Source: Verrucomicrobiota bacterium
Lineage (GTDB): Bacteria; Verrucomicrobiota; Lentisphaeria; JABSQK01; JAJFLO01
Direction of reading: 5' to 3'
Length of the DNA stretch: 39,710 bases
NCBI GenBank assembly: GCA_021772635.1
Contig: JAJFLP010000056.1
Location: 1-39,710, forward strand
In this document: in pieces, positions 1-9,884 of the stretch
Layout: every line of letters begins with the position of its first letter
How positions within the stretch are numbered: position 1 is the first letter of the stretch
The notes under the pieces: model-generated
Seen by the model: only the letters and a program-made list of their open reading frames with translations
Databases searched by the model: none
What the model was told of the DNA's origin: nothing
Position numbers and translations under genes: made by a program

Positions 1-1
1 C

Positions 2-3000
2 GGAACGATTTCTATAACCCCGGCGCCCGACAAGAATGGCGCCGCACGAATTACCGTCACCGTAACGGACGGTGAGCACACAATCGAAAAGTATTTTAAT
101 GTCATGGTGACCGCCGTCGATGATCCGATCGTTATCGATACGATACCGGCACAAATGATCGGAGAAGACACAGACACCCTAGATGTCGAATTTACGGTCG
201 ACGAAGGTGGCGGAAGTGATGAAGATATTCAGAATCTGACTGTATCTGTAACCTGTTCGAACAAAACACTGGTTCCAGATGATAACATTAGTGTAATTTT
301 CTCGGACGGTTCAACGGACGCAGGGCAAGGAAGAATATCTATTACACCGGCACCGTCTGAGGAAGGTACCGCATCGATCACGCTGACGGTCAGCGACGGG
401 ATTACAAGCGTTGAGAGATCCTTCAGGTTGACGGTTGCCAGCAAGAATTTGGCACCGGTTCTGTCCGATATCCCGGATCAAGTGACGGACGAAGACACAC
501 CCTTGACAGAAATCGCATTCACGGCGGACGAAGGCGGGGGGCCGGGGGAAGATGTTCAGGAACTGGTCGTTACGGCGTCAAGTTCGGATACGGACCTGAT
601 TCCGAATGAGAATATCACGATTGACTTCGATGACGCCGATGGCGATGCCGAGGGCGGAACGATTTCTATAACCCCGGCGCCCGACAAGAATGGCGCCGCA
701 CGAATTACCGTCACCGTCACGGACGGCGAACATACGACAGAGGTATCTTTTAACGTCACCGTGACACCAGTAGACGATCCCGTTATAATCTCCGAATTAC
801 CAGAGCAAACCTTATCCGCAAACGGCGATACTGTGATCGTCAAGTTTACGATCGACGAAGGCGGTGGAAGCGATGAAGATGCTCAGAACTTGATGATAAC
901 CGCATCGAGTTCGAATCAGGCGCTCCTGCCGTCTGGAAACGTAAACATAACCTTTTCCGATGGCGCGACAGACGCTACGGACGGTGAAATCTCTATTACA
1001 CCGATACGAGGTCAGAGCGGTAAATCGACGGTTACGTTGTTGGTTATCGACGATTCCGGGATGACACGACGAGAATTTGGTGTAACCGTCGCTGCCATCG
1101 ATTCGCCGCCGACGATTTCCTCGATCAGCAACCAGTTTGGATCCGAAGATAAGACCTTACCGGCTATTCCATTCACAGTCGATGAAGGCGGCGATAGCGA
1201 TGAGGATGTTCAGATTCTCAGGGTGACCGCAACGAGCTCAAATCAGGAATTAATTCCTGACGCCAATATTTCTGTTCATTTCCAGGATGACGATTCAGAT
1301 GCCACAGAGGGGACGATTACTGCGGAAGTGCTTCCGGATGCAAACGGGACGACGACTGTCACCGTGGTTGTTGATGACGGTAATTCGACGCAATCGACGA
1401 CCTTTCTAATTGAGATCGAGGCGATCGACGACCCACCTACGATTTCGGAGATACCGAATCAATCGACCGTCACGAGTACCGCGATATCAGGTATAAAATT
1501 CATGGCGTCGCCAGGCGGCGGTACCGACGAAGAGTCACAAAATCTAACGATCCGCGCATCAAGCTCCAATCAGACGCTCGTTCCAGACACGAATATCGAG
1601 ATCGCACTACAGCCTGGTGAATCCGGGAACTCGGAAGGTGAGTTACGTATAACGCCAGCATCCGGAGAAGAGGGTAAGGCATTGATTACGGTGACAGTAA
1701 GTGACGGCAATAGCACCATCGACCAGTTTTTCGTACTGACGGTTATCAGTACGAGTAAACCACCCGTTATCTCAGACATCCCGGATCAAGTGACAGACGA
1801 AGACACACCCTTGTCGGAAATCGCATTCACGGCGGACGAAGGAGGTACCCCCGAGGAAGATGTTCAAAAACTGGTAGTAACAGCGTCAAGTTCAGATACA
1901 GACCTGATTCCGAATGAGAATATCACGATCGATTTTGACGATGCCGAAGAGGATGCTGGAGCGGGCGTAATAATTATCACCCCGACTAAGGATAAAAGTG
2001 GGATCGCAACGATCACTGTCACTGTCAGTGACGGCGAGGAAACGGCGGTTGACGAGTTTACCGTCACGGTGTCCGCCCTCAACGATCGTCCGACCCTCTC
2101 AGCGATTGCTCCCAGAATCATTGAGGAAGACCAGTCCAGCGTAGAGATTTCATTCACAGCCGATGAAGGCGGGGGTTCAGACGAAGACGAACAAGTCGTT
2201 GAGGTGAAAGCACGCAGCTCTAATCCGACTCTCGTACCGGATGATAACATTTCTATTCAGTTCGAAGACAACCGGTCAGATGCCACCGGCGGAACTCTAA
2301 TCATCACTCCGGTCGAAAATGAGCACGGATCAACACGTATAACTGTCGAAGCCAATGACGGAATCGACAGTGGCTTCACGACGTTCAACGTCGACGTTAA
2401 AGCAGCCGCTAAGGCGCCTGAGACGCTGGCCGTTCCGGATACAGCCAAGGACGAAGACCGGTCGGCGGCCGCGGTCGTTGCCGCGACAACTTCGGTGGAA
2501 GAAACAATCGGCCAATCGCCTAACGATGTCGCCGAAATACCACCCCTCCCTGTTTCCGCAGTGATTACAGATAGCGCCGAACTAGATACCAATGACTCTG
2601 TTACTATGGTAACACCACCTGAATCCCTCTTTAGCGAACCTGTTGAAACCAGGGTTAGCGAAGAAACAATTCATCGGGCGCCAGTATTTAGCGACGACTT
2701 CGCAGTCGAATCCGCAAACTTCGAACCGGGGATTAGTCAGGAGGTGCCCGTAATCGCTGAAATCCCGGACGCCTCAACGCCCGAAGATACGCCCATCCTT
2801 AAGGTTGAATTCGCCGTTACTCCCGGGGCAGGATCCAGTAACCGCAACGACATCGCATCGGCGACAGCGTCAAGTTCCGATACGATGCTGGTACCGAATG
2901 AAAACATTACTGTGCGCCTAACCTCTCAAGACACGAAGATGCACGGCGGAACCATAGAGATACGACCGGCAGCGAATCGAAATGGAGGGACGACAATCAC

Positions 3001-6000
3001 CTTAACAATCGACGACGGCGAGTATATCGTCACGGAAAGTTTCAGGCTTTCCATCTCGCCAGTTAATGATCCACCTGTAATTCAAGAGATTTCTGACACC
3101 GAAATCTCCGAGAATAGTTTGGATGCCCGGATCGCATTTACAGTCGATGAAGGTGGAGAAAGCGACGAGGATTCACAGAGTTTAACACTCACCGCGTCCA
3201 GCACGAATCAAGAGCTTCTTCCCGACTCCAGCATTAAGGTAATGTTTACCGACGGAACCACGGATTCGGTCGGAGGCGAACTACTTCTTACCCCGGCGCA
3301 GAACAGAACAGGAGAGATCGGTATAACATTGAACGCCAGTGACGGCATCGACACAGACAGCTACAGCTTCCGAGTAACCATCGTCCCGGAAAACACCCCG
3401 CCCACTATTTCCGAAATACCGGACCACACCACCGCTGAAGATACCCCTCTGACCGCAATCGTTTTTTCAGTAGATGAAGGGAAAAATCCGGCCGAGGACC
3501 TCAACGTTTTGTCAGTTACTGCTTCCAGCTCGAACCGGGAACTGATTCCAGATGACCGGATACAGATCGATTTCCATGACGACGAAACCGACGCCAAAGA
3601 TGGCCGCATCAGTATGACGCCTCTTTCCGATCGAAGCGGTAGTAGTACGATAACGGTAACTGTTAGCGACGGGACCTATACTGCGCAGACAATCTTCACT
3701 GTGATTGTATCGCCGGTGAATGATCCACCGACCGCATCTGGAGTTCCCGCTCAAACAATCAATGAAGACAGCAGTATTTCGGGCATCACTTTTACGACTG
3801 ACGAAGGCGGTGGAGCGGATGAAGACGATCAGTCCCTGGTTGTCACAGCTACAAGTTCTAACCAATTTCTGATCCCGGATTCGAATATCGAAATAAATTT
3901 CACGGACGGAACATCCGACGCAACCGGCGGAACGATAACGATAACACCGGTCCCTGACGCGAACGGTGTTGCTATCATTACGATATCAATAACTGATGGA
4001 GAACAAACCGTTAATCGCCCGTTTACGTTGACTGTCAACGAAGTTAACGACCCTCCCCTAATCTCTAAATTTTCAGATCAGAAGACAAATGCCAATACCA
4101 CGATTAATAATATTGTTTTCACTGCGGACGAGGGAGGCGGCAAGGACGAAGACGAACAGATCTTGCAGATATCCGCGATGAGTTCGAATCAAGACCTGCT
4201 TCCAACTTCGAATATTACCGTGGATTTTACCGATGACCATGGCAATGCGGGGGAAGGGACTATACGGCTGGAACCGGCGCTTTCGGCGCACGGAATTACC
4301 ACTGTAACGATAACGGTAAGTGATGGGACCCACAGTGCCCAAGAAGTTTTTGACTTGACAGTAGAGGCCGTTGAAGCTGAGCCCCTGACAACCGCTCAAG
4401 CGGTTGAGCACGAAATGATCGATCCCGATCATGTCGCGTACGCCGCTACGGCCACTGCTGCTGACGCAGCGCAGATCAAGATGGACACCGACAGCACCGT
4501 ACAGGCAGTCAATAGAATTTCTACAGCTTCAGCAGCAGCGAGCGAGGAATTGCCAGAATTAAATTCACAGGAACGCGTTCCCGAAGAATCTTCTGATTCG
4601 ACAGTTAATGTAGCGATCCCGGACGAACCAATCGATCTGGATTTTCCCGCCGCCACCTCGAATGAACTGCCTACGGGCAAGGCACCAAAGACTCCCGTGG
4701 AAGTTCCGATCCACACCATGGAACCGGTGTCCGCGTCGGACGATTTTCCCGCATCGAGCATGACCGGCATTACGGAGAATATCGAAACTGAGCCAACTGC
4801 TCCAGCCCCGTCCGACGTCGCGATTAAAGAAATAACGCCCACCACGCCACCGCGGGATTCCGGCGATTCACTGGCAGTCTTGATCGCTGGTCTAGCGGCA
4901 GAAGAAGGGATTACCCTCCTGAATACCAAGGTAGAGAGTGAATCCTGGCAAACGACCCACGATACCGGGGTTTCCGCACTGACGAAGGGTAATTATGACG
5001 AAGCAAAAAGTCTATTCTACACAACCGTCAGTACCGCTTCCCGTTTCGAACCCGGTGATCCACGTCGCGTTTCGAGCGTCATGGATCTGGGCAGAGTTTA
5101 CCAGCACCAGGGTCGTTACGCCATTTCAGAGCGTTTATATCGGTCTTCCCTGGAAATAAGCCGAAGCATACACGGCGACAATCATCCAATGACCACCTCG
5201 AATCTTATCGCGATCGGCGAGACCTATCAAGACCGCGGAAACATCTCCGAAGCAGAAAGATTCTATCGGCAGGCATCCGACCTCAACAGCAGCGCGCCGG
5301 CGCCTGATCCGGTCGTCGTCGCAACCGCGATGAATCACCTTAGCGAAGTCTATTATCTTGCCGGCAAGGGTGGAGAGGCCGAACATCTGTGTAAGCAAGC
5401 GTTAACGGCCGTCGAAGAGAAATTCGGAACCTCCCACCCCAGTGCTGGATTAATTCTTAGCAATCTGGCGCAAATCTATGAGTCAGACGAAAGATATTCG
5501 GAAGCGGAGAGTGTTTACAAAAGAACGATCGCACTTTACGAAAATTCCCTTGGTGAAAGTCACCCAAACGTCGCTGTCTGCCTGAGTAACCTCGCACTCT
5601 TATACAAGAAAGACGGGAGATTCGACGAGGCCGAAGAGCTATATCAGCGAGTGTTAGATATCGACCAAAATTTTTACGGTGAATCACATGGTGTCGTTGC
5701 CGTCGACCTAATTAACATCGCGGAGCTAAATCGTGTGCGCGGTAAGTTAGATTCCGCCGAGTCGTTATTCCGCCGGTCACTTGAACTCGCTGAGACGGCA
5801 TTCGGACAGAGTCATTACGAAGTGGCTCGAGCCTTCAATAACCAGGCGGTACTGTTTGTGGAGCTACAGAAACAGGAAGACGCGGAATCCAATTTCAAGC
5901 GTTCTATTTCAGCGTACGAAGAACTTTATGGAGAAAATCATTTCAATTTAACGATCGTACTGGAGAATTATGCCATGCTGCTGGAGAAAATGGATCGCCC

Positions 6001-6088
6001 GTCTGAGGCTGAGAAAAAGCGGGCTCGAATACAAGCGATAATGGACGTTCTGGACAATACGAATCTAGCCGTTCGCAAAGAGCAGTAG
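2..6088 (+). CDS. Giant cadherin/Ig-like repeat protein with C-terminal kinesin-light-chain TPRs (5' partial)
   Basis: The reading frame is open from the first base, so the real start is upstream; about 2028 residues are visible. It carries about twelve full repeats of roughly 108 residues plus one partial. Each has a core like DEGGGSDED, then ASSSN..L(I/V)P..NI, then ITP, then TVTVSDG, ending in VNDPP. This matches the cadherin-like/tandem-95 type of extracellular beta-sandwich. Two Ala/Thr/Pro/Glu-rich linkers (about 2400-2740 and 4370-4920) break up the array. From about 4920 to 6050 there are about eight TPRs of the kinesin-light-chain type, with recurring motifs such as A..LY.R.L.I....G..HP. 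The likely role is a surface or envelope adhesion/scaffold protein, but this is inferred. Beta-sandwich arrays are usually extracellular while such TPRs are often cytoplasmic, so the compartment of the C-terminus is unclear. Some repeats are nearly identical in DNA, which indicates recent duplication. Confidence 0.85.
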   Translation, partial: GTISITPAPDKNGAARITVTVTDGEHTIEKYFNVMVTAVDDPIVIDTIPAQMIGEDTDTLDVEFTVDEGGGSDEDIQNLTVSVTCSNKTLVPDDNISVIFSDGSTDAGQGRISITPAPSEEGTASITLTVSDGITSVERSFRLTVASKNLAPVLSDIPDQVTDEDTPLTEIAFTADEGGGPGEDVQELVVTASSSDTDLIPNENITIDFDDADGDAEGGTISITPAPDKNGAARITVTVTDGEHTTEVSFNVTVTPVDDPVIISELPEQTLSANGDTVIVKFTIDEGGGSDEDAQNLMITASSSNQALLPSGNVNITFSDGATDATDGEISITPIRGQSGKSTVTLLVIDDSGMTRREFGVTVAAIDSPPTISSISNQFGSEDKTLPAIPFTVDEGGDSDEDVQILRVTATSSNQELIPDANISVHFQDDDSDATEGTITAEVLPDANGTTTVTVVVDDGNSTQSTTFLIEIEAIDDPPTISEIPNQSTVTSTAISGIKFMASPGGGTDEESQNLTIRASSSNQTLVPDTNIEIALQPGESGNSEGELRITPASGEEGKALITVTVSDGNSTIDQFFVLTVISTSKPPVISDIPDQVTDEDTPLSEIAFTADEGGTPEEDVQKLVVTASSSDTDLIPNENITIDFDDAEEDAGAGVIIITPTKDKSGIATITVTVSDGEETAVDEFTVTVSALNDRPTLSAIAPRIIEEDQSSVEISFTADEGGGSDEDEQVVEVKARSSNPTLVPDDNISIQFEDNRSDATGGTLIITPVENEHGSTRITVEANDGIDSGFTTFNVDVKAAAKAPETLAVPDTAKDEDRSAAAVVAATTSVEETIGQSPNDVAEIPPLPVSAVITDSAELDTNDSVTMVTPPESLFSEPVETRVSEETIHRAPVFSDDFAVESANFEPGISQEVPVIAEIPDASTPEDTPILKVEFAVTPGAGSSNRNDIASATASSSDTMLVPNENITVRLTSQDTKMHGGTIEIRPAANRNGGTTITLTIDDGEYIVTESFRLSISPVNDPPVIQEISDTEISENSLDARIAFTVDEGGESDEDSQSLTLTASSTNQELLPDSSIKVMFTDGTTDSVGGELLLTPAQNRTGEIGITLNASDGIDTDSYSFRVTIVPENTPPTISEIPDHTTAEDTPLTAIVFSVDEGKNPAEDLNVLSVTASSSNRELIPDDRIQIDFHDDETDAKDGRISMTPLSDRSGSSTITVTVSDGTYTAQTIFTVIVSPVNDPPTASGVPAQTINEDSSISGITFTTDEGGGADEDDQSLVVTATSSNQFLIPDSNIEINFTDGTSDATGGTITITPVPDANGVAIITISITDGEQTVNRPFTLTVNEVNDPPLISKFSDQKTNANTTINNIVFTADEGGGKDEDEQILQISAMSSNQDLLPTSNITVDFTDDHGNAGEGTIRLEPALSAHGITTVTITVSDGTHSAQEVFDLTVEAVEAEPLTTAQAVEHEMIDPDHVAYAATATAADAAQIKMDTDSTVQAVNRISTASAAASEELPELNSQERVPEESSDSTVNVAIPDEPIDLDFPAATSNELPTGKAPKTPVEVPIHTMEPVSASDDFPASSMTGITENIETEPTAPAPSDVAIKEITPTTPPRDSGDSLAVLIAGLAAEEGITLLNTKVESESWQTTHDTGVSALTKGNYDEAKSLFYTTVSTASRFEPGDPRRVSSVMDLGRVYQHQGRYAISERLYRSSLEISRSIHGDNHPMTTSNLIAIGETYQDRGNISEAERFYRQASDLNSSAPAPDPVVVATAMNHLSEVYYLAGKGGEAEHLCKQALTAVEEKFGTSHPSAGLILSNLAQIYESDERYSEAESVYKRTIALYENSLGESHPNVAVCLSNLALLYKKDGRFDEAEELYQRVLDIDQNFYGESHGVVAVDLINIAELNRVRGKLDSAESLFRRSLELAETAFGQSHYEVARAFNNQAVLFVELQKQEDAESNFKRSISAYEELYGENHFNLTIVLENYAMLLEKMDRPSEAEKKRARIQAIMDVLDNTNLAVRKEQ

Positions 6089-6296
6089 GTATGGATACTG
6101 CCCGCGATCACGGGACTAGACTACGAGATCCAGGGGACATTTCAATATTTCTTCAGCCGTACAACCATCGCACTGGTTGTCGGAAAAAGAGAAAACAGCC
6201 GTTCCGTCCAGGATGACGCAATGGGATGGCCGATCGATGTCGAAATCGTCGTTTGTTTTGTTCGAATCCGCTCGTTCCCAGCTAAAGTTCCGAGGG

Positions 6297-6336
6297 AATC
6301 GATCCCGATTTCGATAGCGATTTCGAAAAAGAAAAA
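6297..6336 (+). repeat. 40-bp intergenic repeat, identical to 34442-34481
   Basis: The 40 bases from 6297 to 6336 are identical to 34442-34481. The core is CCCGATTTCGATAGCGATTT followed by an A-rich tail. A partly complementary stretch (GTCGAAATCG near 6239) lies upstream, so it may form a hairpin, as the other copy clearly does. Confidence 0.7.
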
Positions 6337-6534
6337 GATAGCCGGTCCACAAGTAGAGCAGCATCAGTCCTTGTTGAGCTCGGGCCGCACAAGCGGACTC
6401 AATAATATCCAGTCTGTATGACCGGACTCTTCCGGCGCTGCGGGGTCTATCCCGTATGAGCGTGGAGCCCATCGATTCGGCACGCTTATGCGAGACGGTG
6501 TTCCGGATTATAAATTGGACTGCTTTGGGTCTCG

Positions 6535-6563
6535 TTGACATCCACTTCAAATCATTGTATATT
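6535..6563 (+). promoter_or_regulatory. Predicted sigma70 promoter for the 6756-7943 pair
   Basis: TTGACA at 6535-6540 is separated by 17 bases from TATATT at 6558-6563, five of six in the -10 box and six of six in the -35 box. It points at the 6756 gene and leaves a leader of roughly 185 bases. Confidence 0.6.
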
Positions 6564-6755
6564 CTTAGTCATACTTTTCACCCGATGGGATCGTCATATC
6601 AGAGTGGCGTTTTAGGGCTATTCTCTATCTATTCATGCTTCGATACGAACCGAAAGTGGGGTTCCGCCCAATCTATGACCAACGGACGTTTAAACCACGG
6701 TTGCTCTCGACAAGCGGAGCTTTACGACAGCAACTGCGATACGGGATCTTGATAC

Positions 6756-7499
6756 GTGAACCGACTGGCTTTCAAACTTTTTACAGTTTCCGCGAAACTG
6801 ATTTTCTTTTTCGTCGACTACAAACTGCCAATTATCTGCTTTACATCATTTACGGTGATTGTTAGCGTAGTCTGCCCGGTCCGGGCGGCAGAAGTGACCT
6901 CGCGAATTTGCAGAGTATGCGGTGCAACGACGACACAAACCGATACCTACTGCCTAAATTTACCGGTATCATCCAAGGAATCGTTCGAACATCGAAGAGC
7001 TGTCGAGAAGTTGTATAACGCATTCATCGACAAGGAGCATGAACACGATTGGTGTAACGGTTATAAAGTCGAAAAGACCGGAACCATGTTCGCATGGGGG
7101 ACGAAAAGCATATCAATGAAGAATCCCGCTGAGGATTCGTCAATCTATCAGCCACGATTGACGCACATCGCACTGGTTATGGGCTATAACTTTAGATATT
7201 CGTCGCTTGACTTGCGGCGGCGCTTGCACCAACAGATCATAAGCAGTCTATTGCCCGACGAATACTACGAAGTATGCGCATTGTACGACAAAACGCCATC
7301 GCCAAATTGGCAGGAGAATTGGAAAACCTGGTTGAATGGTAAGGAGACAGGCGATCCGGCTAGCGGCGCCGCGGTGACTAAATTCGAGATCCCGGTGTGG
7401 GCCACCTCTTCTGCATCACATATCCCGAATCATATGGAAATAGTACCGGGAAAATTAAAAGAACGCAGCGATTACAGCCGCAATTGGTTTTACGATTGA
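6756..7499 (+). CDS. Exported or membrane-anchored hypothetical protein with Cys/His motifs
   Basis: A 247-residue protein of unrecognised family. Translation appears to start at a GTG at 6756 with only a weak Shine-Dalgarno sequence. The N-terminus is strongly hydrophobic (about residues 24-42) and ends in VRAAE, which fits a signal peptide or anchor. Just after it come CRVCG and a further Cys, and later HEHDWC, a possible metal site or disulfide region. The C-terminal third is Trp-rich and has no motif I can name. The FKBP-type isomerase gene starts 15 bases downstream, so the two are probably co-transcribed from the promoter at 6535. An oxidised or metal-bound envelope protein assisted by a prolyl isomerase would fit, but this is only inferred from context. 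Confidence 0.6.
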   Translation: MNRLAFKLFTVSAKLIFFFVDYKLPIICFTSFTVIVSVVCPVRAAEVTSRICRVCGATTTQTDTYCLNLPVSSKESFEHRRAVEKLYNAFIDKEHEHDWCNGYKVEKTGTMFAWGTKSISMKNPAEDSSIYQPRLTHIALVMGYNFRYSSLDLRRRLHQQIISSLLPDEYYEVCALYDKTPSPNWQENWKTWLNGKETGDPASGAAVTKFEIPVWATSSASHIPNHMEIVPGKLKERSDYSRNWFYD

Positions 7500-7514
7500 A
7501 AGGTTAGGTCTTAG

Positions 7515-7943
7515 ATGGCAACAGTTAAATCCGGTGATCGGGTCAAGGTACAATATACGATGTCGACGAAAAGCGGTATCGTCATCGATAGCGCCTACGA
7601 AAACGTACCGTACCATTTGACGATTGGTGATGGAAAAGTTATCAAGGGATTCGAGAATGCGATTATCGGTATGGAAGAGGGAGGGAAAAAGGTTGTTTCG
7701 ATCCCGGCCGAGGAAGCATACGGCGTCCATAAAAAAGATCTCGTCGTGACTCAGAAAAAATCTGAGATCCCGTCACACGTCGTGCCGCGCATTGGCGAAG
7801 AAATGAGGGTTCCTACCAGTCGTGGAAGAATAAGTAAGATCTCAATTGTCGACATCACAGACGACACGGTCACTTTTGATGGGAATCACCCTCTCGCCGG
7901 GCGGGAACTTGTTTTCGAGATTTCTCTCCTCAAAATTCAGTAA
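7515..7943 (+). CDS. FKBP-type peptidyl-prolyl cis-trans isomerase, SlyD/FkpB-like
   Basis: A 142-residue protein with the SlyD/FkpB layout. An FKBP half (GDRVKVQYT, then IGDGKVIKGFENAIIGM) leads into an inserted flap domain around residues 65-115. It closes with DGNHPLAGRELVFEI (from residue 122), which carries the NHPLAG signature of this subfamily. It catalyses proline isomerisation and may act as a folding chaperone. The His/Cys-rich metal-binding tail of E. coli SlyD is absent, so a nickel-handling role is not supported. There is no signal peptide, so it is cytoplasmic. An AGG-containing ribosome site precedes the ATG, and the gene follows the unknown 247-residue gene by 15 bases. Confidence 0.92.
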   Translation: MATVKSGDRVKVQYTMSTKSGIVIDSAYENVPYHLTIGDGKVIKGFENAIIGMEEGGKKVVSIPAEEAYGVHKKDLVVTQKKSEIPSHVVPRIGEEMRVPTSRGRISKISIVDITDDTVTFDGNHPLAGRELVFEISLLKIQ

Positions 7944-8072
7944 TAGGTAAGGCTGGTCGAAGAATTGGCGATAATCTATCTGTAATTTATTTAGGTTAAG
8001 TTAATTAAGTACTCATTAAGGATCGACTACAAAATAGGCCTCAAATGCGTTCGTACTTGGACGGACGGTGGA

Positions 8073-9848
8073 TTATCCGTCGTCATCGCTACCGACGCCC
8101 TGCCCCGGCTTACACTCGCGAAACGGTGGCTTAAACAACCCCATCCCAGCTGGCTTCGACTCCTTTCCTCCTGGTCCGAAATCGGATGCGATCTCCGCCA
8201 GTTTTCCGCGATCCGTAACATGAGATTGACGAATAGGATCTTGTCCCGGCAGTGTTTCGACGTGAAGGGTCTGCGTCGGAAACGCGAAACTGACCCCTAC
8301 CGTCTCAGCCAGGCGTAAGATCTCCAAATATATATTCTGGCGTTCGACAAGTTCGGTTGCCCAATCCGGGACTTTCAGAAAACAATAGAGTAGAACTTCC
8401 AAGCTCGACCCTCCGTAGCCATTGAAAACAACATGGTAGTAATCCTTGCGGGTGTACGGATTCGCCTCCACTATATTCTTAATACCCTCAAGAAATGCCT
8501 CCATTTTCTCTGCAGGTGTGTCGTACGTCAACCCGAAATAAGCCTTTATCCGGCGATACTCGCGACGCCCCATATTATCGATATTCGCATTGGCTATTAC
8601 CGCATTTGGAACGGTGATCTGAGAGTTGTAAAACGTACGGATTCGCGTCGACCGAAACCCAATTTCCTCGACGCTCCCCTCGGTATCCCCGACAATTACC
8701 CAGTCCCCAATATTAAACGGGCGGTCGAGTAAAATCATAATCGACCCAAAGAGATTGGCGCACGTGTCTTTCGCCGCCAGTGCAAAGGCGAGACCGCCTA
8801 ATCCCAGACCGGCGAGAACCGACATGACATTGACACCCAGATTCTGGAACATAACCAGTACACCGAACACGACGACAAAAATCTTCAGAGATTTCCCGAT
8901 CAGTGGTACGAGTTGATCGTCGAGGGTCGTTTCGGTTTTTGAGGTTATCACCTTTAGGTAACGTATTAAAACATTCACGAGTCGATAAACGAGCCAAATG
9001 GTACACACACTAAATATGATCTGGACGGTAACCGATAGGACAGCGAGTGCGATACCTTCAAATCGGAGTACGTAAATCGAAAAGAACCAAAATAAGCTCG
9101 CAGTAATTGTTCCCGCCGGTCGATCGATGGCGTCTATAATCTGATCGTCCCACTCAGCATCTGTTCTGCTCGTGAATCGCTTCAGTAAGTGCGTTAGAGA
9201 CTGGGTAATACTCTTAATGATTAGCCCAAGAAAGATCGCCAGGAACAATCCTATCCACTGCCAATTGGGGAACAGCACCCATTTGGTCCGGGCCCAATCC
9301 GGAATTACATGATCCAGCCAGGGTTCACGGTACCGAGCGCCGGCACCCGATCCAGATTTATACGAAAGAAGTTTTACCTTGTCGTAAAACTCCTCGGCAC
9401 GATAAACCGTGTCTTCCGAGAACAGATACTCGCCTGCTCGATCGCCGGTATCGACGCGAGATATAACGATTTCAGTGTCCTTCAAGCGCCATCGAAGAAG
9501 TGGCTTAGTCGGATCGTCCCCGGTCTCCGGGATCTTTTCGTAATCGATAATAATGACGCGATCTATGACCTCCTTTAAATAAATCGCCGCTCGGCTGCCT
9601 TTCTCCTTTCTTAGCACGAACGGCGTATCACCAAGATTTAAACATCGAATCGCGTCGTCGATCCGTCCCCTAAGCTCCTTGTCGCTGGTGTCTACGCCCG
9701 CGTTGTAATCGCTCATCGCGGACATGAACGAACGCACCGTGTCCCGCGGATTATCCAGTTTTAGCGGTGCAAGCGGATTACCCTTAGCGTCAGCTACATA
9801 CCCACCAATAACCAAACCGAGTGTTATTAAAATCATCCATTTTTTCAT
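8073..9848 (-). CDS. Large MscS-family mechanosensitive ion channel
   Basis: About 591 residues from the ATG at 9848, which directly precedes a signal-like stretch (MKKWMILITLGLVIGG). A longer version starting at 9929 would translate an intergenic repeat and is less likely. The first 200 or so residues form a soluble, probably periplasmic domain. Several membrane helices follow, and then the pore-lining helix with the Gly/Ala-rich pattern of MscS (GLGLGGLAFALAAKD). After this come NLFGSIMILLDRPFNIGDWV and the beta domain with TVPNAVIAN, both hallmarks of the family. The C-terminal cytoplasmic cage is complete. The channel releases solutes on hypo-osmotic shock. It is divergent from the CHAT gene at 10211, and a 360-base spacer separates their starts. 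Confidence 0.92.
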   Translation of the reverse strand: MKKWMILITLGLVIGGYVADAKGNPLAPLKLDNPRDTVRSFMSAMSDYNAGVDTSDKELRGRIDDAIRCLNLGDTPFVLRKEKGSRAAIYLKEVIDRVIIIDYEKIPETGDDPTKPLLRWRLKDTEIVISRVDTGDRAGEYLFSEDTVYRAEEFYDKVKLLSYKSGSGAGARYREPWLDHVIPDWARTKWVLFPNWQWIGLFLAIFLGLIIKSITQSLTHLLKRFTSRTDAEWDDQIIDAIDRPAGTITASLFWFFSIYVLRFEGIALAVLSVTVQIIFSVCTIWLVYRLVNVLIRYLKVITSKTETTLDDQLVPLIGKSLKIFVVVFGVLVMFQNLGVNVMSVLAGLGLGGLAFALAAKDTCANLFGSIMILLDRPFNIGDWVIVGDTEGSVEEIGFRSTRIRTFYNSQITVPNAVIANANIDNMGRREYRRIKAYFGLTYDTPAEKMEAFLEGIKNIVEANPYTRKDYYHVVFNGYGGSSLEVLLYCFLKVPDWATELVERQNIYLEILRLAETVGVSFAFPTQTLHVETLPGQDPIRQSHVTDRGKLAEIASDFGPGGKESKPAGMGLFKPPFRECKPGQGVGSDDDG

Positions 9849-9884
9849 ATTCAATGTAATCTTCCTATTCTCATGTCCACATGA

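Larger units (their letters stand above)
6089..6755. other. Intergenic region between the giant repeat protein and the 6756 gene
   Basis: No convincing gene is seen in these 667 bases. The region holds a 40-base sequence (6297-6336) that recurs exactly at 34442-34481, and a near-consensus sigma70 promoter at 6535-6563. Short open frames on both strands have no family resemblance, and one owes part of its protein sequence to the repeated DNA. Confidence 0.6.

Noticed and set aside
6221..6421. Small plus-strand frame sharing a peptide (SIPISIAISKKK) with a frame at 34360-34575
   Set aside because: The shared peptide is only the translation of the 40-bp noncoding repeat; the rest of the two frames is unrelated.
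6116..6550. Minus-strand open frame of 144 codons
   Set aside because: It has no family resemblance and no ribosome site, covers the 40-bp repeat and the promoter region, and its composition looks like translated noncoding DNA.
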